Shown: piece by piece, positions 1-6,021 of the stretch
How the letters are laid out: every line of letters starts with the position of its first letter
Position numbering within the stretch: position 1 is the stretch's first letter
NCBI GenBank assembly: GCA_902470835.1
Contig: CABRHR010000022.1
Span: 1-23,634 of the forward strand
DNA length: 23,634 nt
DNA from: an uncultured Collinsella sp.
GTDB lineage: Bacteria > Actinomycetota > Coriobacteriia > Coriobacteriales > Coriobacteriaceae
Reading direction: 5' to 3'
The notes under the pieces: model-generated
Database searches by the model: none
What the model saw: the letters and a program-made list of their open reading frames with translations, nothing else
What the model was told of the DNA's origin: nothing
Position numbers and translations under genes: made by a program

Positions 1-46
1 AGATAGCGTAGCGTCTCGTGGGCTCGGAGATGTGTATAAGAGACAG
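1..46 (+). other. Residual Illumina Nextera adapter (not genomic)
   Basis: Bases 13-46 match the Nextera read-2 transposase adapter, and 28-46 (AGATGTGTATAAGAGACAG) are the 19-bp Tn5 mosaic end. Bases 1-4 (AGAT) match the end of the P7 primer, and bases 5-12 (AGCGTAGC) fit the 8-base index slot; from memory this is the i7 index N709 read in adapter orientation. The stretch reads in frame into pyrC and would add the spurious peptide MGSEMCIRDS to that protein. Genomic sequence should be taken to begin at about base 47. Confidence 0.97.
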
Positions 47-47
47 C

Positions 48-641
48 ATCTCCACCGCCCATGGTCTGGAGATCGTGCGTGCCGGTAAGGCCGCTGGCGT
101 TCAGGTTACCTGCGAGGCTACCCCGCACCACATGTTCCTGACCGAGAACGACCTGGACGAGACCTACAACACCTCGCTCAAGGTCAATCCGCCGCTGCGT
201 ACCGAGGAAGATGCCGAGGCCATCCGTCAGGGCGTCATCGACGGCACCGTCGACGCTATCGTCACCGATCACGCTCCCCACACCCCGTGGGAGAAGGCCC
301 GCGAGTTCGAGCTTGCGCCCTTTGGCATGATCGGCCTTGAGACCTCCCTGTCGCTCGTACTCACCGAGCTGGTCAACACGGGCAAGATGAGCGTGGGCCG
401 CATGGTCGAGCTCATGGCCATCAAGCCGCGTGAGATTCTGGGCCTCGACCAGGTTCAGGTCAAGGCGGGCTCCGTTGCCGACCTGACCGTGTTCGACCCC
501 TCTGCCACCTGGACGGTCGGTGAGGACGGTTATGAGTCGCGCGCCGAGAACTCCGGTTTTGCCGGCCGCACGCTTACCGGTCGTGCCACCGATGTGTTTG
601 TCGGCGGTAAGCAGACGCTCGCCGACGGCTGCATCTGCTAG
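48..641 (+). CDS. pyrC: Dihydroorotase, C-terminal part (5' end missing)
   Basis: Dihydroorotase reversibly cyclises N-carbamoyl-aspartate to dihydroorotate, the third step of de novo pyrimidine synthesis, in the cytoplasm. Only the last 197 codons are present, against about 430 residues for a type I bacterial enzyme. The fragment starts in the metal-dependent amidohydrolase barrel with an ISTAHG segment. It continues through EATPHHMFLT (metal-ligand His region), KVNPPLRTEEDAEAI (substrate loop) and DAIVTDHAPH, whose Asp (codon 267-269) is the expected catalytic base. The C-terminal beta-sandwich segment KAGSVADLTVFDP follows. The upstream in-frame GTG at 18 lies inside adapter sequence and is not a real start. 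It is the first gene of a pyr cluster with pyrK, pyrD and pyrF. The family call is firm; the truncation is an assembly edge, not a broken gene. Confidence 0.95.
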   Translation: MSTAHGLEIVRAGKAAGVQVTCEATPHHMFLTENDLDETYNTSLKVNPPLRTEEDAEAIRQGVIDGTVDAIVTDHAPHTPWEKAREFELAPFGMIGLETSLSLVLTELVNTGKMSVGRMVELMAIKPREILGLDQVQVKAGSVADLTVFDPSATWTVGEDGYESRAENSGFAGRTLTGRATDVFVGGKQTLADGCIC

Positions 642-661
642 CATAGCCTTATCGCTTTTGT

Positions 662-718
662 GCGCGGTGCCCTTGCGGTGCCGCGCTTTCTGTTCGTTTT
701 GACCATGCAATCGCATGG
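662..718 (+). promoter_or_regulatory. Two consecutive hairpins in the pyrC-pyrK gap
   Basis: The 92-nt gap holds two inverted repeats. The first pairs 662-671 with 677-686 (GCGCGGTGCC with GGTGCCGCGC, two G-T wobbles, 5-nt loop) and is followed by a T-rich but interrupted run at 687-700. The second pairs 703-708 with 713-718 (CCATGC with GCATGG, loop AATC) and ends a few bases before the pyrK ribosome-binding site (GGAG near 724). The first could be a weak intrinsic terminator or attenuator. No PyrR-type anti-terminator was recognised. Function is inferred only from structure. Confidence 0.4.
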
Positions 719-733
719 GGGATTGGAGCGTCT

Positions 734-1525
734 ATGCCCACACCTTCCACTGCACGCATGCACGACTTCGAGGTCGTCTCGAACCAGAAGATCGCCGACG
801 GCATCTTCTCGCTCGTCATCTCGGCCCCCAAGCTTGCAAGTGCGCTCAAGCCCGGTCAGTTTGTGAACATCGCCGTGCCCGGCGATGCCTCCTCTCTGCT
901 TCGCGTGCCCTTGAGCTTCTATCGCGCCGACGCCGAGGCCGGCACCGTCGAGCTGTGGTACGCCGTCGTGGGCGACGATACCCGTCGTTTGTCCCAGATG
1001 GGCCCTGGCTCCACCTCTAACCTGCTGGGCCCCGGTGGCCGTGGCTGGATGGTACCCGAGGGCACCAGGAAGGCGCTGCTCGTGGCGGGCGGCATCGGTG
1101 TTCCGCCCGTGCTGTGCCTCGCCGGCATTCTTGCCGAGCAGGGCGTGGATGTCGACGTTTGCCTGGGCTTTGGCACCGCTTCCAAGGCCGTGGGTGTCGA
1201 TGAGTTCCGCGCGTTGGGCGCCACGGTTAACGTGTGCACCGACGATGGCACGCTGGGCACGCACGGTTTTTGCACCGACCCGGCAGCCGAGCTGCTCGGC
1301 GAGGGCGGCTACGACTATGTGGCCAGCTGCGGCCCCGCTGTCATGATGAAGAAAGTCGCCGCTGCCGCTGCCGAGGCCGGTGCGTACTGCGAGGTGTCGC
1401 TTGAGCGCATGATGAGCTGTGGCTTTGGCGCCTGCAACACCTGCAATGTCGAAACGGTCGACGGTATGAAGGGTGCTTGCATGTGCGGCCCCGTGTTCGA
1501 TGCTTCCAAGGTGGTGGTCTTCTAG
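734..1525 (+). CDS. pyrK: Dihydroorotate dehydrogenase B, electron transfer subunit
   Basis: PyrK carries FAD and a [2Fe-2S] cluster and passes electrons from the PyrD subunit to NAD+, which lets class 1B dihydroorotate dehydrogenase work without quinones. The 263-residue length is normal for the family. It shows the ferredoxin-reductase fold: PGQFVNIAVP and RVPLSFY in the FAD domain, then LLVAGGIGVPPVLCLAG in the NAD domain. The C-terminal cluster site is MMSCGFGACNTC followed by CMCGP, giving likely ligands C229, C234, C237 and C249. The ATG at 734 is preceded by GGGGGATTGGAG. The stop codon overlaps the first base of pyrD (TAGTG), so the two subunits are probably translationally coupled. 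Its presence points to an anaerobic or fermentative lifestyle. Confidence 0.96.
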   Translation: MPTPSTARMHDFEVVSNQKIADGIFSLVISAPKLASALKPGQFVNIAVPGDASSLLRVPLSFYRADAEAGTVELWYAVVGDDTRRLSQMGPGSTSNLLGPGGRGWMVPEGTRKALLVAGGIGVPPVLCLAGILAEQGVDVDVCLGFGTASKAVGVDEFRALGATVNVCTDDGTLGTHGFCTDPAAELLGEGGYDYVASCGPAVMMKKVAAAAAEAGAYCEVSLERMMSCGFGACNTCNVETVDGMKGACMCGPVFDASKVVVF

Positions 1526-2448
1526 TGAGTACCGTGAACATGGCCGTCGATTTCGGCGGCGTCAAGATGCAGAACCCCATCAACACCGCAGCCGGTACCT
1601 TTGGCTACGGTTGGCAGTTCCAGAACTTCTTTGATGTTTCCCAGCTGGGCGCCATCACCACCAAGGGTTGCGCTGCCGAGCCCTGGCCCGGCAACCCCGC
1701 GCCCCGCATGGCCGAGATTCCCGGCGGTATGATCAACTCCGTGGGCCTTCAGAACCCCGGCGTGGCCGCCTTTGCCCGCGAGTCCGGTCCGTGGCTCGAA
1801 CAGCTGTCCAAGGACGGCTGCCAGGTCATCTGTCAGGTTGCCGGCCACTCCGTTGACGAGTTTGTCCGCGCACTCGAGATGTATGTTGAGCTGTGCCCTT
1901 GGGCTGCCGGCTACGAGATCAACGTGAGCTGCCCTAATATCGCCGCCGGCGGTGCCGCCATGGGCTCCACGCCCGAGGGCGCCTCTTCCGTTATGGCTGC
2001 CTGCCGCAAGGTGACCGATAAGCCGCTGTTCGTGAAGATGGCGCCGGTCAACGTCGCCGAGATCGCCAAGGCCCTCGAGGCTGCCGGCGCCGACGGCCTT
2101 TCGGTCATCAACTCCATCCAGGGCATGGCCATCGACGTCCATACCCGCAAGTCCCGCGTGGCCAAGCCCAAGGGCGGCCTTTCGGGCCCGCTGTGCCACC
2201 ACATCGCCGTTCGCATGGTCTGGGAGGTCGCCCAGGCCGTCGATATCCCCATCAACGGCGTCGGCGGTGTCATGACGGGCGAAGATGCGGCCGAGTTTAT
2301 CCTGGCTGGCGCCACCTGCGTGTCGGTCGGCATGGCCAACTTCGTCGATCCGTGCGCTTCGCTCAAGATTGCGCACGAGCTCGAGGCCTGGGCCGAGTCC
2401 CAGGGCGTGAAGGACATCAACGAACTGGTAGGTGCTTTCGAATGCTAG
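1525..2448 (+). CDS. pyrD: Dihydroorotate dehydrogenase B, catalytic subunit
   Basis: Class 1B PyrD oxidises dihydroorotate to orotate on FMN, handing electrons to PyrK. From the GTG at 1525 the protein has 307 residues, typical for the family. Landmarks are NPINTAAGTFGYG near the N-terminus, TTKGCAAEPWPGNPAPR, the substrate loop NSVGLQNPG (71-79), and NVSCPN with the catalytic-base C136, characteristic of class 1 enzymes (class 2 uses Ser). KPLFVKMAP, VINSIQGMAID and the phosphate-binding GVGGVMTGEDAAEFILAGA follow. An in-frame ATG at 1477 lies inside pyrK and is rejected in favour of the GTG that overlaps the pyrK stop by one base and has AAGGTGGTGG upstream. The end overlaps pyrF by 7 nt. 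Confidence 0.96.
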   Translation: MSTVNMAVDFGGVKMQNPINTAAGTFGYGWQFQNFFDVSQLGAITTKGCAAEPWPGNPAPRMAEIPGGMINSVGLQNPGVAAFARESGPWLEQLSKDGCQVICQVAGHSVDEFVRALEMYVELCPWAAGYEINVSCPNIAAGGAAMGSTPEGASSVMAACRKVTDKPLFVKMAPVNVAEIAKALEAAGADGLSVINSIQGMAIDVHTRKSRVAKPKGGLSGPLCHHIAVRMVWEVAQAVDIPINGVGGVMTGEDAAEFILAGATCVSVGMANFVDPCASLKIAHELEAWAESQGVKDINELVGAFEC

Positions 2449-3158
2449 AGACCGATGCCCGCGACCGTGTGATCGTCGCCCTCGACTGCGACCGTGAGCG
2501 CGCACTCGAGCTCGCCCACGAGCTTTCTGGTCATGCCGCTTGGCTCAAAGTTGGCATGACGCTCTATTACGCCGAGGGTCCTGAGATCGTCAAGACATTC
2601 AAGGACCTGGGCTTTAAGGTCTTCCTTGACCTTAAGTTCCATGATATTCCGCATCAGGTTCGCGGTGCCGCCCGCTCGGCCTCGCTTGCCGGTGCCGACC
2701 TGCTTTCGGTCCACGGCTTGGGTTCGGGCGCCATGCTCGCTGCCTGCCGCGAGGGTGCCGAGGAGGCGCGCGAGGACCGCGCCAAGCTTGTCGCCATCAC
2801 CGTGCTCACGAGCATGAATCAGGATGCTTTGAGCGAGATCGGCGTCGAGTCGCCCGTGGCCGAGGAGGCCGCCCGCCTGGCAAAGCTCGCTCAGGCCAAC
2901 GGTATCGATGGCATCGTGTGCTCGCCGATGGAGGCTCACGACATGCGTGAGCTGCTGGGTCCTGATGCCCTGATCGTGACTCCGGGCGTGCGTCCGGTGG
3001 GTGCCGCCCTTGGTGACCAGTCCCGCGTGGCGACGCCTTCCCAGGCTATCGAGCGCGGTGCAAGCCACATTGTGGTGGGCCGTCCCATCACCGGTGCCGA
3101 CGATCCGGTTGCCGCCTTTGACGCTATTGTCGCTGAGCTGGTCGAAAACGTCGCGTAA
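2442..3158 (+). CDS. pyrF: Orotidine 5'-phosphate decarboxylase
   Basis: PyrF decarboxylates OMP to UMP, the last step of de novo pyrimidine synthesis. The protein has 238 residues, the normal size of the short bacterial form. It begins with VIVALDCD, then KVGMTLYYAEGP with the phosphate-side Lys (K36). The catalytic D-x-K-x-x-D set is in FLDLKFHDIP (D63, K65, D68). The C-terminal phosphate loop is VTPGVRPVGAALGDQSRVAT, followed by ASHIVVGRPIT. The reading frame is open further upstream, but the ATG at 2442, with GGTAGGTG seven bases before it and a 7-nt overlap with pyrD, matches the family N-terminus. It closes the pyr cluster in this window; pyrE is not seen. Confidence 0.96.
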   Translation: MLETDARDRVIVALDCDRERALELAHELSGHAAWLKVGMTLYYAEGPEIVKTFKDLGFKVFLDLKFHDIPHQVRGAARSASLAGADLLSVHGLGSGAMLAACREGAEEAREDRAKLVAITVLTSMNQDALSEIGVESPVAEEAARLAKLAQANGIDGIVCSPMEAHDMRELLGPDALIVTPGVRPVGAALGDQSRVATPSQAIERGASHIVVGRPITGADDPVAAFDAIVAELVENVA

Positions 3159-3203
3159 AAGATTCCCCTAAGTCACCACTTTTGGGTCTCATTAGCACAA
3201 AAT

Positions 3204-3261
3204 AGCCCCTGTTCCTGCGTAAACTTTCCCATCCTTTGTGTGGAATCGCAGGTCAGGGGCT
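3204..3261 (+). repeat. Long inverted repeat after pyrF
   Basis: AGCCCCTG (3204-3211) pairs with CAGGGGCT (3254-3261), and CCTGCG (3214-3219) pairs with CGCAGG (3247-3252), separated by a small asymmetric bulge (TT against T). This gives a 14-bp interrupted stem around a 27-nt loop. No T-run follows, so it is not a clean intrinsic terminator. CACAAA (3197-3202) could also pair with TTTGTG (3235-3240) inside the loop, forming either a competing fold or a pseudoknot. It could end the pyr transcript, be an RNA regulator of mihF, or be a protein-binding site. The 239-nt gap 3159-3397 otherwise holds only the promoter and hairpin listed next. Confidence 0.45.
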
Positions 3262-3280
3262 TAACTTTGGGCGCAGTATA

Positions 3281-3309
3281 TTGCACTTTTTGCGGGTATC
3301 GTCTAACCT
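3281..3309 (+). promoter_or_regulatory. Probable promoter of mihF-gmk-rpoZ-thiI
   Basis: TTGCAC (3281-3286) is followed after 17 bases by TAACCT (3304-3309), a good match to a housekeeping sigma promoter. It would start transcription near 3316, giving a leader of about 80 nt before mihF. The surrounding DNA is clearly A+T-richer than the flanking genes. Confidence 0.55.
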
Positions 3310-3324
3310 ATGGAGCCGCGATTG

Positions 3325-3356
3325 GGCATTTTGTACGTTCTACGTGCTAAAATGCC
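3325..3356 (+). promoter_or_regulatory. Hairpin or operator in the mihF leader
   Basis: GGCATTTT (3325-3332) is the exact reverse complement of AAAATGCC (3349-3356). Inside lies a second short stem, ACGT (3335-3338) with ACGT (3342-3345), around a TCT loop. ATT (3321-3323) and AAT (3357-3359) can extend the base of the stem past a bulged G. It sits just downstream of the predicted transcription start and 30-40 bases before the mihF ribosome-binding site. It could be an mRNA stem-loop or a dyad operator, for example for autoregulation by mIHF itself, which is speculative. Confidence 0.45.
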
Positions 3357-3397
3357 AATTATTGAATCAGATATAACCCAACTTTTTGGAGGTACGA

Positions 3398-3706
3398 ATG
3401 GCACTCCCTCAGCTTACCGATGAGCAGCGCAAGCAGGCTCTTGAGAAGGCTGCTGCCGCACGTCACGCCCGCGCTGAGCTTCGCGAGCAGATCAAGAAGG
3501 GCGAGAAGTCCCTCGAGTCCGTGCTCAACTCCGATGACCCCATCGCTTCCCGCATGAAGGTTTCCACCCTCATCGAGTCTCTCCCTGGTTATGGCAAGGC
3601 CAAGGCCGCCAAGATCATGGAGGAGCTCGGTATCTCCGCTACCCGTCGCGTCCAGGGCCTCGGCGTCCGTCAGCGCGAGCAGCTCCTCGAGCAGCTGACC
3701 AAATAA
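3398..3706 (+). CDS. mihF: Integration host factor, actinobacterial type (mIHF)
   Basis: This 102-residue basic protein belongs to the actinobacterial mIHF family, a nucleoid-associated DNA-bending protein unrelated in sequence to proteobacterial IHF. The N-terminal half is an alpha-helical region (LTDEQRKQALEKAAAARHAR). The C-terminal half contains the helix-two-turn-helix-like DNA-binding segment LIESLPGYGKAKAAKIMEEL (59-78), then LGISATRRVQGLG. The ATG at 3398 is preceded by a strong GGAGG at 3388-3392; a TTG further upstream at 3386 overlaps that site and is rejected. Its position immediately before gmk and rpoZ is the conserved actinobacterial arrangement and supports the call. It is the first gene of a four-gene operon. 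Confidence 0.93.
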   Translation: MALPQLTDEQRKQALEKAAAARHARAELREQIKKGEKSLESVLNSDDPIASRMKVSTLIESLPGYGKAKAAKIMEELGISATRRVQGLGVRQREQLLEQLTK

Positions 3707-4276
3707 GTGAGCGCTCAGGATTCCAAGCTCTTTGTGATTTCTGGACCGTCAGGCGCAGGCAAGGGTACGCTCGTCACTCGTGTGCGCGAGCGCCGCTCGA
3801 ACCTGGGCCTGACGGTTTCGGCTACCACGCGAGCACCACGCAAAGGTGAGGTCGACGGCGTCAACTACTTTTTTCTGACGCGCGAGGAGTTCGACCGCCG
3901 CGTGGCAAACGGTGAGTTTGTTGAGTGGGCCGAGGTCCACGGTAACTGCTACGGCACGTTGGTGAGCGAGGTCCAGTCCAAGCTCGCCTCGGGCGCGTCT
4001 CTGATTCTGGAGATCGATGTCCAGGGTGCCCTGCAGGTGAAGGAGCGTTTCCCCGAGGCCGTGCTGATCTTTATCAAGCCGCCTTCGCTTGAGGTGCTCC
4101 GCGAGCGTCTAGTCGGTCGCGGTACCGAGACGCCCGAGACGATTGAGCTGCGTATGGCAAACGCCGCCGATGAGCTTGCCCTTGCCGACCGCTACGACGA
4201 TGTCGTGGTTAATGACGATCTCGACCGCGCGACCGATGAGCTCGTTCGCGTTCTCGATATGCATGAAAGGATCTGA
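3707..4276 (+). CDS. gmk: Guanylate kinase
   Basis: Gmk phosphorylates GMP and dGMP to the diphosphates with ATP. The 189-residue protein has the P-loop GPSGAGKGT at 13-21, the GMP-binding segment TTRAPRKGEVDGVNYFFL, EWAEVHGNCYGT, and the Walker-B-like LILEIDVQGA. IFIKPPS and the lid LVGRGTET follow. The GTG start at 3707 directly follows the mihF stop codon with no spacer and no clear Shine-Dalgarno sequence, so translation is probably coupled to mihF. The stop codon lies 5 bases before rpoZ. Confidence 0.96.
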   Translation: MSAQDSKLFVISGPSGAGKGTLVTRVRERRSNLGLTVSATTRAPRKGEVDGVNYFFLTREEFDRRVANGEFVEWAEVHGNCYGTLVSEVQSKLASGASLILEIDVQGALQVKERFPEAVLIFIKPPSLEVLRERLVGRGTETPETIELRMANAADELALADRYDDVVVNDDLDRATDELVRVLDMHERI

Positions 4277-4281
4277 GGTCC

Positions 4282-4563
4282 GTGTCCGTTGTAAAGCCTT
4301 GCATTGACGATCTTCTGGAGAAGACCGATCACAACCGCTTCCTGCTCGCTTCGCTTGCCTCCAAGCGCGCCTGCGACATCAATAGCATGCTGCGTGGCCA
4401 GCACAACCGCGTGCTTGCCGTCCAGGATGTCGATGACATCACCATCGGGCTTTCCGGTGCCGATACCATCTCGATGGCTATGGACGAGATTGTCGATGGC
4501 GACATCTCTTACGACGAGGCCCGTTACGAGAAGGCGCTCGGCCACAAGGTTGCTGAAGCCTAA
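4282..4563 (+). CDS. rpoZ: RNA polymerase omega subunit
   Basis: Omega helps fold and assemble the beta-prime subunit of RNA polymerase. The 93-residue protein carries the conserved opening KPCIDDLLEKTDHNRFLLA, the family segment SLASKRACDINSML, and an acidic C-terminal helix region. Similarity is moderate, but position after gmk is conserved in both Actinobacteria and Firmicutes and supports the assignment. The GTG start at 4282 follows AAAGGA and GAGG located around the gmk stop. The TAA stop abuts the thiI start. Confidence 0.9.
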   Translation: MSVVKPCIDDLLEKTDHNRFLLASLASKRACDINSMLRGQHNRVLAVQDVDDITIGLSGADTISMAMDEIVDGDISYDEARYEKALGHKVAEA

Positions 4564-5808
4564 ATGGCAGCTCGCGTCTGTCTGGTCCACTATCACGAGG
4601 TTGGACTGAAGGGCAAGAACCGCGCACGTTTTGAGCATATCCTCATGGATAACATCAAGGCGGCCTTGGCCGCCTTTTCCGTGAATGCCGTGTCTCGAAT
4701 TTCCGGTTATATCCTCGTGACCTTTAACGAGCATCAGGCCGACGATGCGGCGCGTGTCATTCGCACCGTTCCCGGCGTTGCTCGCGTGTCTTTGGCGTAT
4801 CACACCAATCGCGACCCTCAGGAGTACTGTGCCGCCGCCGTCAAGGCGCTGCGCGAGTTTGGTTCCTTCGATTCGTTTAAGGTGCATGCCAAGCGCTCCA
4901 ATACCGACTATGAGCTCACCTCGATTGACATCAATCGTCAGGTGGGCGAGGTGTTGTGTGAGGCCTTCCCCGATAAAAAGGTTCAAATGCACGACCCCGA
5001 TGCCATGGTGCACGTACTGGTGGTTCAGGGTAGCGTTTATGTGTACGCGCGCTCCGAGCGCGGCGTGGGCGGTCTGCCGGTGGGTTCTGCCGGCAAGGTC
5101 GTGACGCTGCTGTCGTCGGGTATCGATTCTCCGGTGGCGACTTGGATGCTCGCGCGTCGCGGTGCGGTGTGCGTGCCGGTACATTTCTCCGGTCGTCCGC
5201 AGACGCCCGATACGAGCGAGTATTTGGTGCAGGACATCATCCGTGCGCTTGAGCCGGGTGTCCAGATCGGCCGCCTGTACGTGGTGCCGTTTGGCGACTG
5301 CCAGCGTGAGATTTCGGTCACCTGTCCCAGCAACCTGCGTGTGATCATGTATCGCCGCATTATGTATTCGGTTGCCGAGCGCATTGCACACATCGAGGGC
5401 GCCAAGGCCATCGTTACGGGTGAATCGCTTGGGCAGGTTGCCTCCCAAACGCTTGAGAACATCATGGCCGTCAACGAGGCCGTGAAGATCCCCGTGTTCC
5501 GTCCTCTCATCGGTTCGGATAAGCAGGAGATCATCGCGCGCGCCGAGGAGATCGGTACGTTCGATATCTCGACTGAGGCCGCTCCCGACTGCTGCACGCT
5601 GTTTATGCCGCGCCGTCCCGAGACGCACGCTAAACTCGATGCCGTGCATGAGGCCTGGGAGCTGTTCGATCACGAGGAGATGATCGAGCGCCTGCTCAAG
5701 CAGACCGAGTACATCGACTTCGAGAGCAACACGTATAAGGCCCCTAAGACCTTAAAACGTAAACATTCGGAGCTTGCTCCGCGTGAGATTTACCAAGATC
5801 ACGAGTAA
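4564..5808 (+). CDS. thiI: tRNA 4-thiouridine synthase, without rhodanese domain
   Basis: ThiI adenylates and thiolates U8 of tRNA, and in many bacteria also supplies sulfur for thiamine synthesis. The 414-residue protein has the N-terminal ferredoxin-like and THUMP region (about 1-170) and a PP-loop ATPase domain with LLSSGIDSP (182-190). VTGESLGQVASQT and DCCTLFMPRRPETHA follow. C343 or C344 in the last motif corresponds to the conserved PP-domain cysteine of the family. The C-terminal rhodanese domain of the E. coli enzyme (about 480 residues) is absent, as in Bacillus and archaeal ThiI, so a cysteine desulfurase must deliver sulfur in another way. The ATG directly follows the rpoZ stop. 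A strong terminator lies 10 bases downstream, so it is the last gene of the operon. Confidence 0.94.
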   Translation: MAARVCLVHYHEVGLKGKNRARFEHILMDNIKAALAAFSVNAVSRISGYILVTFNEHQADDAARVIRTVPGVARVSLAYHTNRDPQEYCAAAVKALREFGSFDSFKVHAKRSNTDYELTSIDINRQVGEVLCEAFPDKKVQMHDPDAMVHVLVVQGSVYVYARSERGVGGLPVGSAGKVVTLLSSGIDSPVATWMLARRGAVCVPVHFSGRPQTPDTSEYLVQDIIRALEPGVQIGRLYVVPFGDCQREISVTCPSNLRVIMYRRIMYSVAERIAHIEGAKAIVTGESLGQVASQTLENIMAVNEAVKIPVFRPLIGSDKQEIIARAEEIGTFDISTEAAPDCCTLFMPRRPETHAKLDAVHEAWELFDHEEMIERLLKQTEYIDFESNTYKAPKTLKRKHSELAPREIYQDHE

Positions 5809-5818
5809 ATTTGTGCAT

Positions 5819-5851
5819 AGACCGACGATGCGCTTGCATCGTCGGTCTTTT
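5819..5851 (+). terminator. Rho-independent terminator of the mihF-thiI operon
   Basis: A perfect 13-bp stem, AGACCGACGATGC (5819-5831) with GCATCGTCGGTCT (5836-5848), closes a GCTT loop and runs straight into TTTT. It begins 11 bases after the thiI stop codon. Confidence 0.95.
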
Positions 5852-5943
5852 GCTATCTGGGCATTTTGCGACTAAGTGCTCATTTGCTGACGTGTGCCTG
5901 AATAAATGGACATTATTTCGCAAGGTTTTGGTCGGCTTTTGGT

Positions 5944-5971
5944 TTGACCGCGAAAACCGGTTTTGGAGAAT
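5944..5971 (+). promoter_or_regulatory. Probable comEA-comEC promoter with palindromic spacer
   Basis: TTGACC (5944-5949) and GAGAAT (5966-5971) are separated by 16 bases. The spacer contains the perfect 12-bp palindrome AAAACCGGTTTT (5953-5964), placed where a bound regulator would block or remodel polymerase. Transcription would begin near 5978, about 45 bases before comEA. An imperfect repeat (GGTTTTGGTC at 5924-5933 against GACC and AAAACC at 5946-5958) overlaps it. The rest of the 213-nt gap 5809-6021 holds only the preceding terminator and no gene. Confidence 0.45.
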
Positions 5972-6021
5972 GGCTGTTGCAGGACTCTTTTCCTGACACG
6001 ATGTTGTTGGGAGGTTTTGCT

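Noticed and set aside
180..184. Degenerate G4 motif of Era (TKAD, residues 180-183) as evidence of a dead GTPase
   Set aside because: TKxD is tolerated in P-loop GTPases; Lys and Asp, the guanine-specificity residues, are kept, and all other motifs are intact. The coordinates here are protein residue numbers of the gene at 20234-21301.
1477..1524. Upstream ATG for pyrD
   Set aside because: It would add 16 residues encoded inside pyrK that do not match the family N-terminus; the GTG at 1525 has a better ribosome-binding site and overlap.
4192..5673. 493-codon open frame on the minus strand opposite thiI, rpoZ and the end of gmk
   Set aside because: It is a shadow of three recognised genes, with no ribosome-binding site noticed and composition typical of antisense reading.
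5811..5996. Small open frame between thiI and comEA
   Set aside because: It runs through the terminator stem and the predicted comEA promoter, with no ribosome-binding site or recognisable protein.
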